In this document: positions 26,501-35,600 of the stretch, in pieces
Layout: each line of letters opens with the position of its first letter
Numbering within the stretch: position 1 is the stretch's first letter
Source: Halocaridina rubra
Lineage: Eukaryota; Arthropoda; Malacostraca; Decapoda; Atyidae
DNA length: 64,000 bases
Assembly: GCA_037179515.1 (NCBI GenBank)
Contig: JAXCGZ010005685.1
Span: 121,001-185,000, forward strand
Reading direction: 5' to 3'
Position numbers and translations under genes: made by a program
The notes under the pieces: model-generated
Told to the model about the DNA's origin: nothing
Database searches by the model: none
Seen by the model: only the letters and a program-made list of their open reading frames with translations

Positions 26501-29500
26501 ACACTGATAGAGGTACGCAAGACCTGCTAGTGTGTCAGACAGACAGTATAATGAAACCTCCAAGTTTTAAAGAACAAAAGCACAATACAGTCGACCAAGT
26601 TGTTATAATAAAAAATGTAAATGACATGTCATCTGTTTTCAAAGAAGGTATAAGCCAATTGTCTGTAAAAGAGAATTTTGTTTCTGCTACAGAGCCTCCC
26701 TCTGTAAATGAAGTCACTTCTGATGTAGACACCATTAAAAAACTGGAAGATGCTTCAGCGCCTCAGGAAAATAGAATAGTTGAAATTTCTCATGAAAATG
26801 AAAATGTAGTATTAGATCCACAAAGGGAAATAAGTTTTAAGAAAAGCTTAGAAATAAAAGATAACACTGAAATCTTACATTCTTCAGTTGTAAGTGATGT
26901 AACAACTAAAAAGATAAATGAATTAAAAGAGACCCATGCTGAGGACATTAATGCAACGGATGAAAATTCTATTGAAAGACTCATTCACAATAATGGAGAC
27001 ATTTCTGATAATATGGCACTCATGAAAGCAAGTGAAAATTTCAAGGATATGAAAATAAGTCCTACAGACACATCAGAAATTTCTCAGTTCGGTGAAAATT
27101 CAAGGAAGAAATTGGAGGTACATGATGAACATATTGCATCTTTAGATAAGTCTGATGATGAAGTGCTCTTAAACAGGAAATATGTAGATGATACTCTTCA
27201 GATAAAGTCACAATACAATGTTGAGAAAGTAGAAGAGCAATCAGACCATATTATAGAGGACACACTTGTTTCTACATCATATATTGGTGATGAAAAGAGC
27301 GACAAACATATGAAAAAGCATTTTCAGAGTAAAGGAATTGTAACGTATACTTGGGAAGAGACGGAAAGTGTGGGCAATCTTACATTTTCATCTGAAGTTT
27401 CTGATGGAAAGTTGAATGATAGCAAAGTCAGAGGTAACGAAATTATGAATGGTAAATCTGATACAGTAGCAGATGATAATCAGAATGATAAGAATGCATT
27501 TCAAAATGAAAAAATGGCTGAGCAAATAGCGCCTTCACCCAGTGAAATTCTCAAAGATTCAAATGTGAAGTTTCAAATCTCACATCCTCGCGTGCGAGCA
27601 AGCAAATTTGGATCATATTCGAAAGAGATCATTGATGACAAAAGAAGAGAAAAGAAGCCTGAGACCTATGGAACCTATTTAGAGGAAGGGTTGCCAACGG
27701 AGACGAAAGCAAGCCAAAGGAACTCGAAGGATAATGTCACAGAGAGAAAGTCATCCATAGATGATCAAAAAGGGTTCAAGAATTTCAAGGACCTTGAAAC
27801 GAGGAACAGTGCACATGTTAAAAATACAGAAAGTATCCAAAGCAGTGATGAAGGCCAGGCCGAATATCTTAAGGAAACACAAGAGTTGCTGGGCAATGCT
27901 GAGGGTAATATCTTTGACAAACTTGAAAGCAATACAGAAAGAGATGATAAACTAGTAAACCACATGGATACATTGCAAGATGAGGCAGAAAAAAAGCTCA
28001 GTGGTAAATATCTAACAAACACTCAAGAGTCTATTGATATGCTGATAAACCCAGAGGTAAAATTTAATGGATACGATGGTAGTGAATCGTATGCAAAGAA
28101 CAGCGAGAATAACAGTAGTTTTCAAGATTGTAAAATCAAACCCGGAACTGCACTTGAAGCTCCAGATGTCTCCAAGAACACCTCAAATGAAAAACAAAGT
28201 ATGTTACAAGACTACAAAAGTACTGATTTGAGAGACATAGCGCATAAATATAAACTTGAAAATAGTCAAATTAATGCTTTGCAAAATATTGTGATGTTGA
28301 GAAAGGAGCTTATTAGTAGTGAGCATCAAAGTTCTCAGTCAAGAAGAAATGACCAGGCTGAAAGTCAACAAGCACAGATGAGTTTTGAAGGTGATGAAAA
28401 TATTAAAAATCCTATCAGAGATGAAAAATATCAAAATGAATCTGAATCAGACCAAAATATTAGAGATAATAGTACAAAGGACAAAGTATTAAATAAACAT
28501 TCCCTGAGAAATGGTGATGATAACTACTCATCTCAAGCAGATCACCAAATAGATAACATAGAAATGACCTCAGAAGTTAAGGAGCAAAGAAACGAGATTA
28601 AAAGGGAACAATCTTTCGACAATAATAACTTGAAAAAGAGAGGAACAGATATGAAAGTGAAAGTTGCAAGTCAATTTAATCGTGCTTTGGCTGTTGCTTC
28701 AGAGGATTCAAAGGTTGAAGAAAATTATGCCAAAGACTCGATGTATTCAGCTAAGAAGCTGCCACAGGGAAATGATGAAGCTTTGGATGTCCAAGTACCT
28801 ACAGATAAAAATAAAAGTATGGTCCCCCAGAATGAAAATTATAAAGAAAAATACCAAATCATTCAAGATATTCCGGCAGAGATATATTTCGATTCCGGAC
28901 ATTTCACTAATGATGCAACTTGGACTGAACAAGATAAACCAGTTTACAGTATGAAAGAAAGCGTTGCTGATGAGATTAAACAAGCTACAGGCAGAGGTTT
29001 TGAAGAATGTCCCAATGCTGAATCAACAGATGATAATAAAAGAGAAATTGAAAATGGGGAAAGTCCCTCATATATTGTTCACCTTGATAGTGATGAAATT
29101 GGTAGTGAAAAAGATAAGCCTGTATACGGTTCATTAGAAAACAACGTTGCAATTGAAAATAAACAAAATGCAAGAAAAGGTTTTGAAGAATGTCCTAATA
29201 CTGGATCAAGAGATGGCAATGCAAGAGAAGTAAAAAACAGAGAAAATCCATTGCATAATGAAGAATGTCCTAATACTGAATCAAGAGATAGCAATGCAAG
29301 AGAAGTAAAAAACGGAGAGAATCCATTGCATAATGAAGAATGTCCTAATACTGAATCAAGAGATGGCAATGCAAGAGAAGTAAAAAACAGAGAGAATCCA
29401 TTGCATAATGAAGAATGTCCTAATACTGAATCAAGAGATGGCAATGCAAGAGAAGTAAAAAACGGAGAGAATCCATTGCATAATGAAGAATGTCCTAATA

Positions 29501-29988
29501 CTGAATCAAGAGATGGCAGCGCAAGAGAAGTAAAAAACGGAGAGAATCCATTGCATAATGAAGAATGTCCTAATACTGAATCAAGAGATGGCAGTGCAAG
29601 AGAAGTAAAAAACGGAGAGAATCCATTGCATAATGAAGAATGTCCTAATACTGAATCAAGAGATGGCAATGCAAGAGAAGTAAAAAACAGAGAGAATCCA
29701 TTGCATAATGAAGAATGTCCTAATACTGAATCAAGAGATGGCAATGCAAGAGAAGTAAAAAACAGAGAGAATCCATTGCATAATGCAGATGCATTTAAAG
29801 ATTCAATATCCTCTGAGAAGAGACAGTTGCACATAGAAACTGATGGTCCAGCGTTACCAAACATAGGAAAGCTTAATGGAGATATCACAAAGAAAAATGA
29901 CAAAGATATGGGTGTCTCAGATCTGAAAAATGAATGTACTTGTAATACTAGTCAGTCCTGTACTTGCTCTGTTAATGAAAAAAGATAA
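23506..29988 (+). CDS. Giant disordered exon, part 1
   Basis: A phase-0 frame follows the strong acceptor cctcctgcag at 23505 and stays open for 2160 codons to TAA at 29986. The frame extends 15 codons further upstream only through the polypyrimidine tract and has no ATG there, so this is an internal exon, not a gene start. The protein is rich in Asn, Ser, Glu, Lys and Asp, nearly free of hydrophobic stretches and predicted disordered. It contains three internal repeat sets: four 25-residue units (24154-24453), two ~40-residue units (25264-25500) and eight 25-residue units (29185-29784). The stop lies just after an A6 run; removing one base continues the frame for another 560 codons (next entry). 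No catalytic domain is seen. Large size and composition recall neuronal giant exons, but homology is not recognised. Confidence 0.75.
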   Translation, partial: AKVDISENLAENFDSEKEEHYFLQPSYEETMLRSSKIDDDNGKEYIQRQTEESHCDEKKTGADFILDPEATVSDLSQVLAVDEEIHGTDMSEKGGESRDSDIHSLPLLPKEHSFRRGNSLDIALPSISTVGEARNYTHSDINEDLDDMIPALSAQEVVDLDLKRSNPSYRNEHHEDIEQNVRGNNDEMKIDTECQLNHGKNFKNKVQKSIKSLKKCSLTEVSENENNLGKDTQISNKDSKYSLKEVSRNENKLVKNTQIATKDRENSSTEVSGNENNLVKNIQITTKDSENSLTEVSGDEKHHVKNTRITASDNTTVSDDVVIVQAENEAKIINQSPNEVACGISLSRPEMESRELHKREESNDTSDHKMEGSIDDQRNLDGAVTQLDIILSGYDNTRENQKHGGGDMKVNLDKETSQVTGILNIKNEIESSETEEDNQKRFQNKEGNSIAIKDVIEDKENSEFFFQLKENDDDASRKNANEEEIKENRRHCQLKKNDRASSMISDNNADSSQLRSVIANAFKDKEKESVSHSSNVEPSEKWHKRLQLIKNERNINDSNVCVSKEFPISETDEETPQKPAILNANRNPSSDSILCTSNQSSEAHTSADELVHVNSKEKFGSKGNINPSSDSVLCASNKSSEVHTSADELVHVHSKENSESKGSKNQSVISKGECSEVLEKLKSDKTGIGENENSFDSSGNDDAENGYVSLHRPEDVEFTRKPQEHGKKEESPISKLLPKSQDNDAAKSIDSTTVSKLEEIQERKIENKYHDKGPGELTRSNDNTEDINSESSEDSALTKEVCSTGIGSRFQAKSESIINRRETEFQGSPSLTDIMKVDIGITKREGEKESNANNPSSSWKMLAPHVRKKDDEEPLSLSNTSEVQVSDINEITGELFKINEDKNPLEENGNREYMVNIEANNDGTSPSKMDTVNAFAADSENTEIKLPGVDGTETTDKRPIKYMSDKSEKELPKQTVSEVIETPNESQDGIARVSDGQADTDRGTQDLLVCQTDSIMKPPSFKEQKHNTVDQVVIIKNVNDMSSVFKEGISQLSVKENFVSATEPPSVNEVTSDVDTIKKLEDASAPQENRIVEISHENENVVLDPQREISFKKSLEIKDNTEILHSSVVSDVTTKKINELKETHAEDINATDENSIERLIHNNGDISDNMALMKASENFKDMKISPTDTSEISQFGENSRKKLEVHDEHIASLDKSDDEVLLNRKYVDDTLQIKSQYNVEKVEEQSDHIIEDTLVSTSYIGDEKSDKHMKKHFQSKGIVTYTWEETESVGNLTFSSEVSDGKLNDSKVRGNEIMNGKSDTVADDNQNDKNAFQNEKMAEQIAPSPSEILKDSNVKFQISHPRVRASKFGSYSKEIIDDKRREKKPETYGTYLEEGLPTETKASQRNSKDNVTERKSSIDDQKGFKNFKDLETRNSAHVKNTESIQSSDEGQAEYLKETQELLGNAEGNIFDKLESNTERDDKLVNHMDTLQDEAEKKLSGKYLTNTQESIDMLINPEVKFNGYDGSESYAKNSENNSSFQDCKIKPGTALEAPDVSKNTSNEKQSMLQDYKSTDLRDIAHKYKLENSQINALQNIVMLRKELISSEHQSSQSRRNDQAESQQAQMSFEGDENIKNPIRDEKYQNESESDQNIRDNSTKDKVLNKHSLRNGDDNYSSQADHQIDNIEMTSEVKEQRNEIKREQSFDNNNLKKRGTDMKVKVASQFNRALAVASEDSKVEENYAKDSMYSAKKLPQGNDEALDVQVPTDKNKSMVPQNENYKEKYQIIQDIPAEIYFDSGHFTNDATWTEQDKPVYSMKESVADEIKQATGRGFEECPNAESTDDNKREIENGESPSYIVHLDSDEIGSEKDKPVYGSLENNVAIENKQNARKGFEECPNTGSRDGNAREVKNRENPLHNEECPNTESRDSNAREVKNGENPLHNEECPNTESRDGNAREVKNRENPLHNEECPNTESRDGNAREVKNGENPLHNEECPNTESRDGSAREVKNGENPLHNEECPNTESRDGSAREVKNGENPLHNEECPNTESRDGNAREVKNRENPLHNEECPNTESRDGNAREVKNRENPLHNADAFKDSISSEKRQLHIETDGPALPNIGKLNGDITKKNDKDMGVSDLKNECTCNTSQSCTCSVNEKR
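24154..24453 (+). repeat. 75-bp coding repeat, 4 copies
   Basis: Four diverged 25-residue units of the form SLTEVSENENNLGKDTQIS followed by NKDSKY, in frame and without indels. Confidence 0.85.
25264..25500 (+). repeat. ~117-bp coding duplication, 2 copies
   Basis: NPSSDSILCTSNQSSE and NPSSDSVLCASNKSSE each lead into HTSADELVHV. Two adjacent copies, in frame. Confidence 0.9.
29185..29784 (+). repeat. 75-bp coding repeat, 8 nearly identical copies
   Basis: Units start at 29185, 29260, 29335, 29410, 29485, 29560, 29635 and 29710, with no length change. Each encodes EECPNTESRDGNAREVKN plus (R/G)ENPLHN. A diverged ancestral copy (EECPNAEST) is at 29005. Near identity implies recent expansion. 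The single Cys per unit gives an evenly spaced cysteine ladder. The minus-strand frame 29079-29903 is a shadow. Confidence 0.95.
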
Positions 29989-31678
29989 GAATAGGAGTAT
30001 CAATGAAAATAATGCTGAAGATCAAATAAGCAAAGTTAAGATGTCTAAAGAGAAGAAAGAAATCATTAAGGAAGATGGATCTAAGAAGCAAAAGAGAGAC
30101 ATTTCGGTAGACAGGAGTAAATTAAGGCGTCTGAAAAGAATCAAAGCAAAGTTGCTTATATCAAGCCCTACCACTGAGAAAACTAGTCAAGGAAAAGAGG
30201 TTATTTCTAATCCTGTTGACCCAGAATTGCATAAAAATTTTCACAGTTATCAAGATATCTCTCTCAGGGACGAAAATCTCTCAGTAACTGATACTGCAGA
30301 TAAGAGGCATGTGTTTCATCAATCTCAAGAGCAGGAACAGCAGAAAGATATTGATGAACAAGGGGCTAAGCAGTCCAAAGATGAATATGACTTAAATATG
30401 GGTGGTGCTAATCAGTCCAAAGATGAATATGATTTGAATATGGGTGGTGCTAATCAGTCCAAAGATGAATATGATATAAATATGGGTAATGACTTTTCCA
30501 GAAGCTATGATGCATATGATCATAGCTCTCACAGTGACTTTGACACTAAAACTGTGAATGCTGACCCCTCACTGGGACCCTCGGAGAATGTCATGCTTTA
30601 TAGCATAAACAGAGATGGAACAAATGAGAATAATATAATGGATAATTCTGTACTTAGCACAGATGAACAAATTTCAGATTTTAAGGCAACAAATCACGTA
30701 GAATATACAGAACCTCTGGGTACGGATATAAAAGATGCTAGTAAGACGGTTAACTCCAAAGGAAGAGCTCCTATACACATACTGGAAAGTACAGATTATG
30801 ATGATGCACAAGACACAGCATTAAATAAAGAAAATGCCGTTTCTACTGACATTGGGCCTATGCATAAACTAAAGAGACGAGATACCTCCTCATCCAAAGG
30901 AGGACAAAATTCTACACATTATGATAATGCACAAGAGACAGTATTGAGTAAAGAGAAAGGTGTTTTTACTGATTCTGGCCCAGTGCATAAACTCCAGAGA
31001 CATGATTCCTCCCCTCTCAAAAAAGAACGAAGTTCAGATGTAAATAAGTTATCATCTGCCATTGCCTCACCTCGTATCTTAACACCAGCTGTTGATAAAC
31101 CAAAAATCAAGCAAGTGAGAAAACCTGGTGCTAAGTTTAATTTTCTCAACCTCAGCCAAAAAGTACTTAGAACCAAATCTAAAGGTTTTAACAGTGGTCA
31201 AAATATTATTAATATAGATAAAAAGCATAGCCTCAGTAAAAATTCATCAGAATTTATGAAGGATATTTCTTCTAGCAGCAAAGAATTTGCTCATGGAGTC
31301 AAGATTAACAGCAACAGTAGCATCACTAATGTCAAATTGGGAGCTATGTATGAAAAGACCAGAAATGATCAGACACCCACTGCAGTTAAGTCCAATATAC
31401 GGAGAAGCTATCTCAAGTCTCAAGAACCTTCTATCTTTATTCCTTACTCAGATAAAAGCAGCAAAAGTAACCAAGTTGCAGATAAAAGCAGTAAAAGTAA
31501 CCGTGAAAAACTCAGCACTCAGGAAATAATTAGTACCAGTATGTCGTCAATACAAAATGAAATATACAAGGACTGCTGTAACACTCCAGATACAACTGAA
31601 ATTGTCAGGACTTTGACGTCTCCATTAACAGATAACAAACAAGAAACTAGTTATTCTTTGTTAATTCAAGGAATGTAG
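29930..31678 (+). CDS. Giant disordered exon, part 2 (frameshifted continuation)
   Basis: Overlaps the end of part 1 in the +1 frame and runs to TAG at 31676-31678. The natural join is at the A6 run 29978-29983: dropping one A links SVNEK directly to DKNRSINENN with the same Asn/Lys/Glu/Ser composition, so I read this as one exon split by a sequencing error, a real frameshift allele or programmed frameshifting. The ATG at 29930 is probably not a start. It contains three copies of QSKDEYDLNMGGAN (30370-30486) and a two-copy ~40-residue repeat ending GPMHKLKRRD / GPVHKLQRHD (30795-31005). A basic KKQKRDISVDRSKLRRLKRI patch lies near the start. No domain recognised. Confidence 0.65.
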   Translation: MNVLVILVSPVLALLMKKDKNRSINENNAEDQISKVKMSKEKKEIIKEDGSKKQKRDISVDRSKLRRLKRIKAKLLISSPTTEKTSQGKEVISNPVDPELHKNFHSYQDISLRDENLSVTDTADKRHVFHQSQEQEQQKDIDEQGAKQSKDEYDLNMGGANQSKDEYDLNMGGANQSKDEYDINMGNDFSRSYDAYDHSSHSDFDTKTVNADPSLGPSENVMLYSINRDGTNENNIMDNSVLSTDEQISDFKATNHVEYTEPLGTDIKDASKTVNSKGRAPIHILESTDYDDAQDTALNKENAVSTDIGPMHKLKRRDTSSSKGGQNSTHYDNAQETVLSKEKGVFTDSGPVHKLQRHDSSPLKKERSSDVNKLSSAIASPRILTPAVDKPKIKQVRKPGAKFNFLNLSQKVLRTKSKGFNSGQNIINIDKKHSLSKNSSEFMKDISSSSKEFAHGVKINSNSSITNVKLGAMYEKTRNDQTPTAVKSNIRRSYLKSQEPSIFIPYSDKSSKSNQVADKSSKSNREKLSTQEIISTSMSSIQNEIYKDCCNTPDTTEIVRTLTSPLTDNKQETSYSLLIQGM

Positions 31679-31861
31679 AAGGTCGTGTTTTGTCAAGACT
31701 TTGGAATCTCCGTTAGCAGATAAACAAGAAACGACTTTTTCTTTGTTAATTCAAGGAATGTAGAAGATTATGTTTTGTCAGGACTTTGGAATCTTCGTTA
31801 GCAGATAAACAAGAAACGACTTTTTCTTTGTTAATTCAAGGAATGTAAAAGGTCGTGTTTA
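31604..31861 (+). repeat. 85-88 bp triplication spanning the stop codon
   Basis: Three tandem copies start at 31604, 31692 and 31777. The first contains the last codons and TAG of the preceding CDS; the second and third repeat them (ttgttaattcaaggaatgta) in non-coding sequence. The copies differ at about 10 percent of sites. Confidence 0.85.
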
Positions 31862-32691
31862 ACATCTTATTTGACAACAGGTAGAGGTGAAGCAGTGCAT
31901 ATAGTGGGACTGAGAAGCCAGCACTTCTCACATGCATGATAGGATGTAAACAGTCACACTTGATGTCTTGGGGAAAACTGTCACGTTCATTCACTACTTG
32001 ATAAGTTTATTTTATTTTTTTTTCCAGTTCGAATCTTTGTTAGGGAAATAGTTTCAGAGTTCAGAGTATGGTGTAAAAGATAAAGAGTCTTTTTATTTAA
32101 TCATATATACAGATAATGCACAGTCTTAGTCTTGTTCTTAATGAGATGCAGTGCATTTGGTAGAAAGGTATAACCTGATGTTTGCATGAATATTGGCACT
32201 CAGGAGAATAGAGATTTTCCACAGTTTTTTGCTAGTAAAAGACTCTAGTTTGTGATTATTTTATCTATTTGCTGCAAATTCAAAGTGTGTGTTGCAAATT
32301 CAGCCTGTATGGTTGTATTATTAGTTTCATATATGTATGGTTCGCAAACTACATGTCTTGCTACATATTTAATTTTTCCACCTGCATGGAGCAATTTTAT
32401 ATTATTAACAAAAAAATATGCATGTTATTAGCAACATAGATAATTACTGAAAGATCAGCTGTTACTTGTTTCTTATTAATATTAGTTATTACTGAAAAAT
32501 AAAATAATCCATCAAGCTATATAATGTACAATTGCCTTGCAGAGCTTTTTTAAAGTCAGTATTGTCATAAAAAACTTGTCACAACTTCCTAATTAAATAA
32601 CAATTGCTCCTAAAACAGCACACAGAGAAATGGATTATCAAATATACAAATAAATTAATAAAAATGTATTAATAATTTTAACATCTTTCAG
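31862..32691. other. Intron-like sequence
   Basis: AT-rich. Holds a strong acceptor (tatttttttttccag at 32013-32027) followed in phase 0 by FESLLGK and a stop, a possible terminal mini-exon. Ends in the acceptor acatctttcag used by the IQ exon. Confidence 0.45.
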
Positions 32692-35600
32692 AGAGCCAGT
32701 GATAACTTCGGAAGTGAATTTGACGATGACAGACTCAGTGAAGCTGCTACAGCTATCCAAGCATCATATCGTGGCTACAAAGCTCGTAAGACTTTACAAC
32801 CTCGTATGATACAAGAAAGAGACGAAAGAAATGGAACGGATGAACACCTAAATGATATTAATTTGAATGATCCTGCCCTTCATGAAGCAGCTTCATTAAT
32901 ACAGTCATCATTTCGATCACATTTAGCTCAGAAAAATGATAAATCTGCACCAGTTCCTACCTATGATTTTAATGATATCATAGATTTGAATGATCCAAAA
33001 ACTGAGAGAGCAGCAATTGCAATACAGTCTTGCTTTAGAGGGTTTAAGACTAGAAAGAATTATACCTCCCGTAAAATTAAATCTGAAAATTTAATAAAGG
33101 GTAAAGAAGATGGTGGGATAGATTTGCAAGATCCTGAAGTCGTGAAAGCAGCAACTGTAATTCAGATGCAGTTTCGGAATTATAAATCTAGAGAAAAAGT
33201 ACTTTTAAAGCCTCAAAATGAGGAAGAGGAGTTATTATATATTGATCTCACAGATCCAAATTTGGAAAAAGCAGCTGCTATTATTCAATCTACTTTTAGA
33301 GGATTCCAAGCCAGAAAATCCATGAAATCCCCATGTTTATTGACATATTCTGAAAGAGAGAATATTGACTTAGAAGATCCTGCTATAATTAGAGCAGCAA
33401 CGGTTATTCAGACACAGTTTAGGAATTATAAATTAAGGAAAAAGAGAGCACTGAGACTTTCAAACAAGGAAGAAGACTTATCAAACATTGATCTCACAGA
33501 TCCAGAGTTGGAAAAAGCTGCTGCAATTATTCAATCTACATTTAGAGGATTCAAAACTAGAAAAGGTTTGGGAGCCAAACGTATGTTAAAATCTTCTCCA
33601 AAAGAGGATATCGATTTAGAAGATCCCGAAGTAATTAAAGCAGCAACTGTAATTCAGTCACAGTTTCGGAATTATAAATCAAGAGAAAGAAAGACATTGA
33701 AGCTTCGAAATGAGGAAGAAGACTTAGCAAATATTGATCTCACAGATCCAGAGTTGGAAAAAGCTGCCGCAATTATTCAATCTACATTCAGAGGATTCAA
33801 AACTAGAAAAGGTTTGGGAGCCAAATGTATGTTAAAATCTTCTCCAAAAGAGGATATCGATTTAGAAGATCCCGAAGTAATTAAAGCAGCAACTGTAATT
33901 CAGTCACAGTTTCGGAATTATAAATCAAGAGAAAGAAAGACATTGAAGCTTCGAAATGAGGAAGAAGACTTAGCAAATATTGATCTCACAGATCCAGAGT
34001 TGGAAAAAGCTGCTGCAATTATTCAATCTACATTCAGAGGATTCAAAACTAGAAAAGGTTTGGGAGCCAAATGTATCTTAAAATCTTCTCCAAAAGAGGA
34101 TATCGATTTAGAAGATCCCGAAGTAATTAAAGCAGCAACTGTAATTCAGTCACAGTTTAGAAATTATAAATCAAGAGAAAGAAAGACGTTGAAGCTTCGA
34201 AATGAGGAAGAAGACTTAGCAAATATTGATCTCACAGATCCAGAGTTGGAAAAAGCTGCTGCAATTATTCAATCTACATTCAGAGGATTCAAAACTAGAA
34301 AAGGTTTGGGAGCCAAATGTATCTTAAAATCTTCTCCAAAAGAGGATATCGATTTAGAAGATCCCGAAGTAATTAAAGCAGCAACTGTAATTCAGTCACA
34401 GTTTAGGAATTATAAATCAAGAGAAAGAAAGACGTTGAAGCTTCGAAATGAGGAAGAAGACTTAGCAAATATTGATCTCACAGATCCAGAGTTGGAAAAA
34501 GCTGCTGCAATTATTCAATCTACATTCAGAGGATTCAAAACTAGAAAAGGTTTGGGAGCCAAATGTATGTTAAAATCTTCTCCAAAAGAAGATATCGATT
34601 TAGAAGATCCCGAAGTAATTAAAGCAGCAACTGTAATTCAGTCACAGTTTAGGAATTATAAATCAAGAGAAAGAAAGACATTGAAGCTTCGAAATGAGGA
34701 AGAAGACTTAGCAAATATTGATCTCACAGATCCAGAATTGGAAAAAGCTGCTGCAATTATTCAATCTACATTCAGAGGATTCAAAACTAGAAAAGGTTTG
34801 GGAGCCAAATGTATGTTAAAATCTTCTCCAAAAGAGGATATCGATTTAGAAGATCCCGAAGTTATCAAAGCAGCAACTGTAATTCAGTCACAGTTTCGAA
34901 ATTATAAATCAAGAGAAAGAGTAGCATTGAAGCTTCGAAATGAGGAAGAAGACTTAGCAAATATTGATCTCACAGATCCTGAGTTGGAAAAAGCTGCCGC
35001 TATTATTCAATCTACATTTAGAGGATTCAAAACTAGAAAAGGTTTGGGAGCCAAATGTATGTTAAAATCTTCTCCAAAAGAGGATATCGATTTAGAAGAC
35101 CCCGAAGTAATTAAAGCAGCAACTGTAATTCAGTCACAGTTTAGGAATTATAAATCAAGAGAAAGAAAGACATTGAAGCTTCGAAATGAGGAAGAAGACT
35201 TAGCAAATATTGATCTCACAGATCCAGAGTTGGAGAAAGCTGCCGCAATTATTCAATCTACATTTAGAGGATTCAAAACTAGAAAAGGTTTGGGAGCCAA
35301 ATGTATCTTAAAATCTTCTCCAAAAGAGAATATCGATTTAGAAGATCCCGAAGTAATTAAAGCAGCAACTGTAATTCAGTCACAGTTTAGGAATTATAAA
35401 TCAAGAGAAAGAAAGACATTGAAGCTTCGAAATGAGGAAGAAGACTTAGTAAATATTGATCTCACAGATCCTGAGTTGGAAAAAGCTGCTGCAATTATTC
35501 AATCTACATTCAGGGGATTCAAAACTAGAAAAGATTTGGGAGCCAAATGTATTTTAATATCTTCTCCAAAAGAGGATATCGATTTAGAAGATCCTGAAGT

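Noticed and set aside
29079..29903. 274-codon minus-strand frame with FTSLALPSLDSVLGHSS repeats
   Set aside because: Shadow of the eight 75-bp coding repeats on the plus strand.
32806..32808. ATG as the start of the IQ protein
   Set aside because: An intact IQ motif lies upstream in the same frame, right after a good acceptor.
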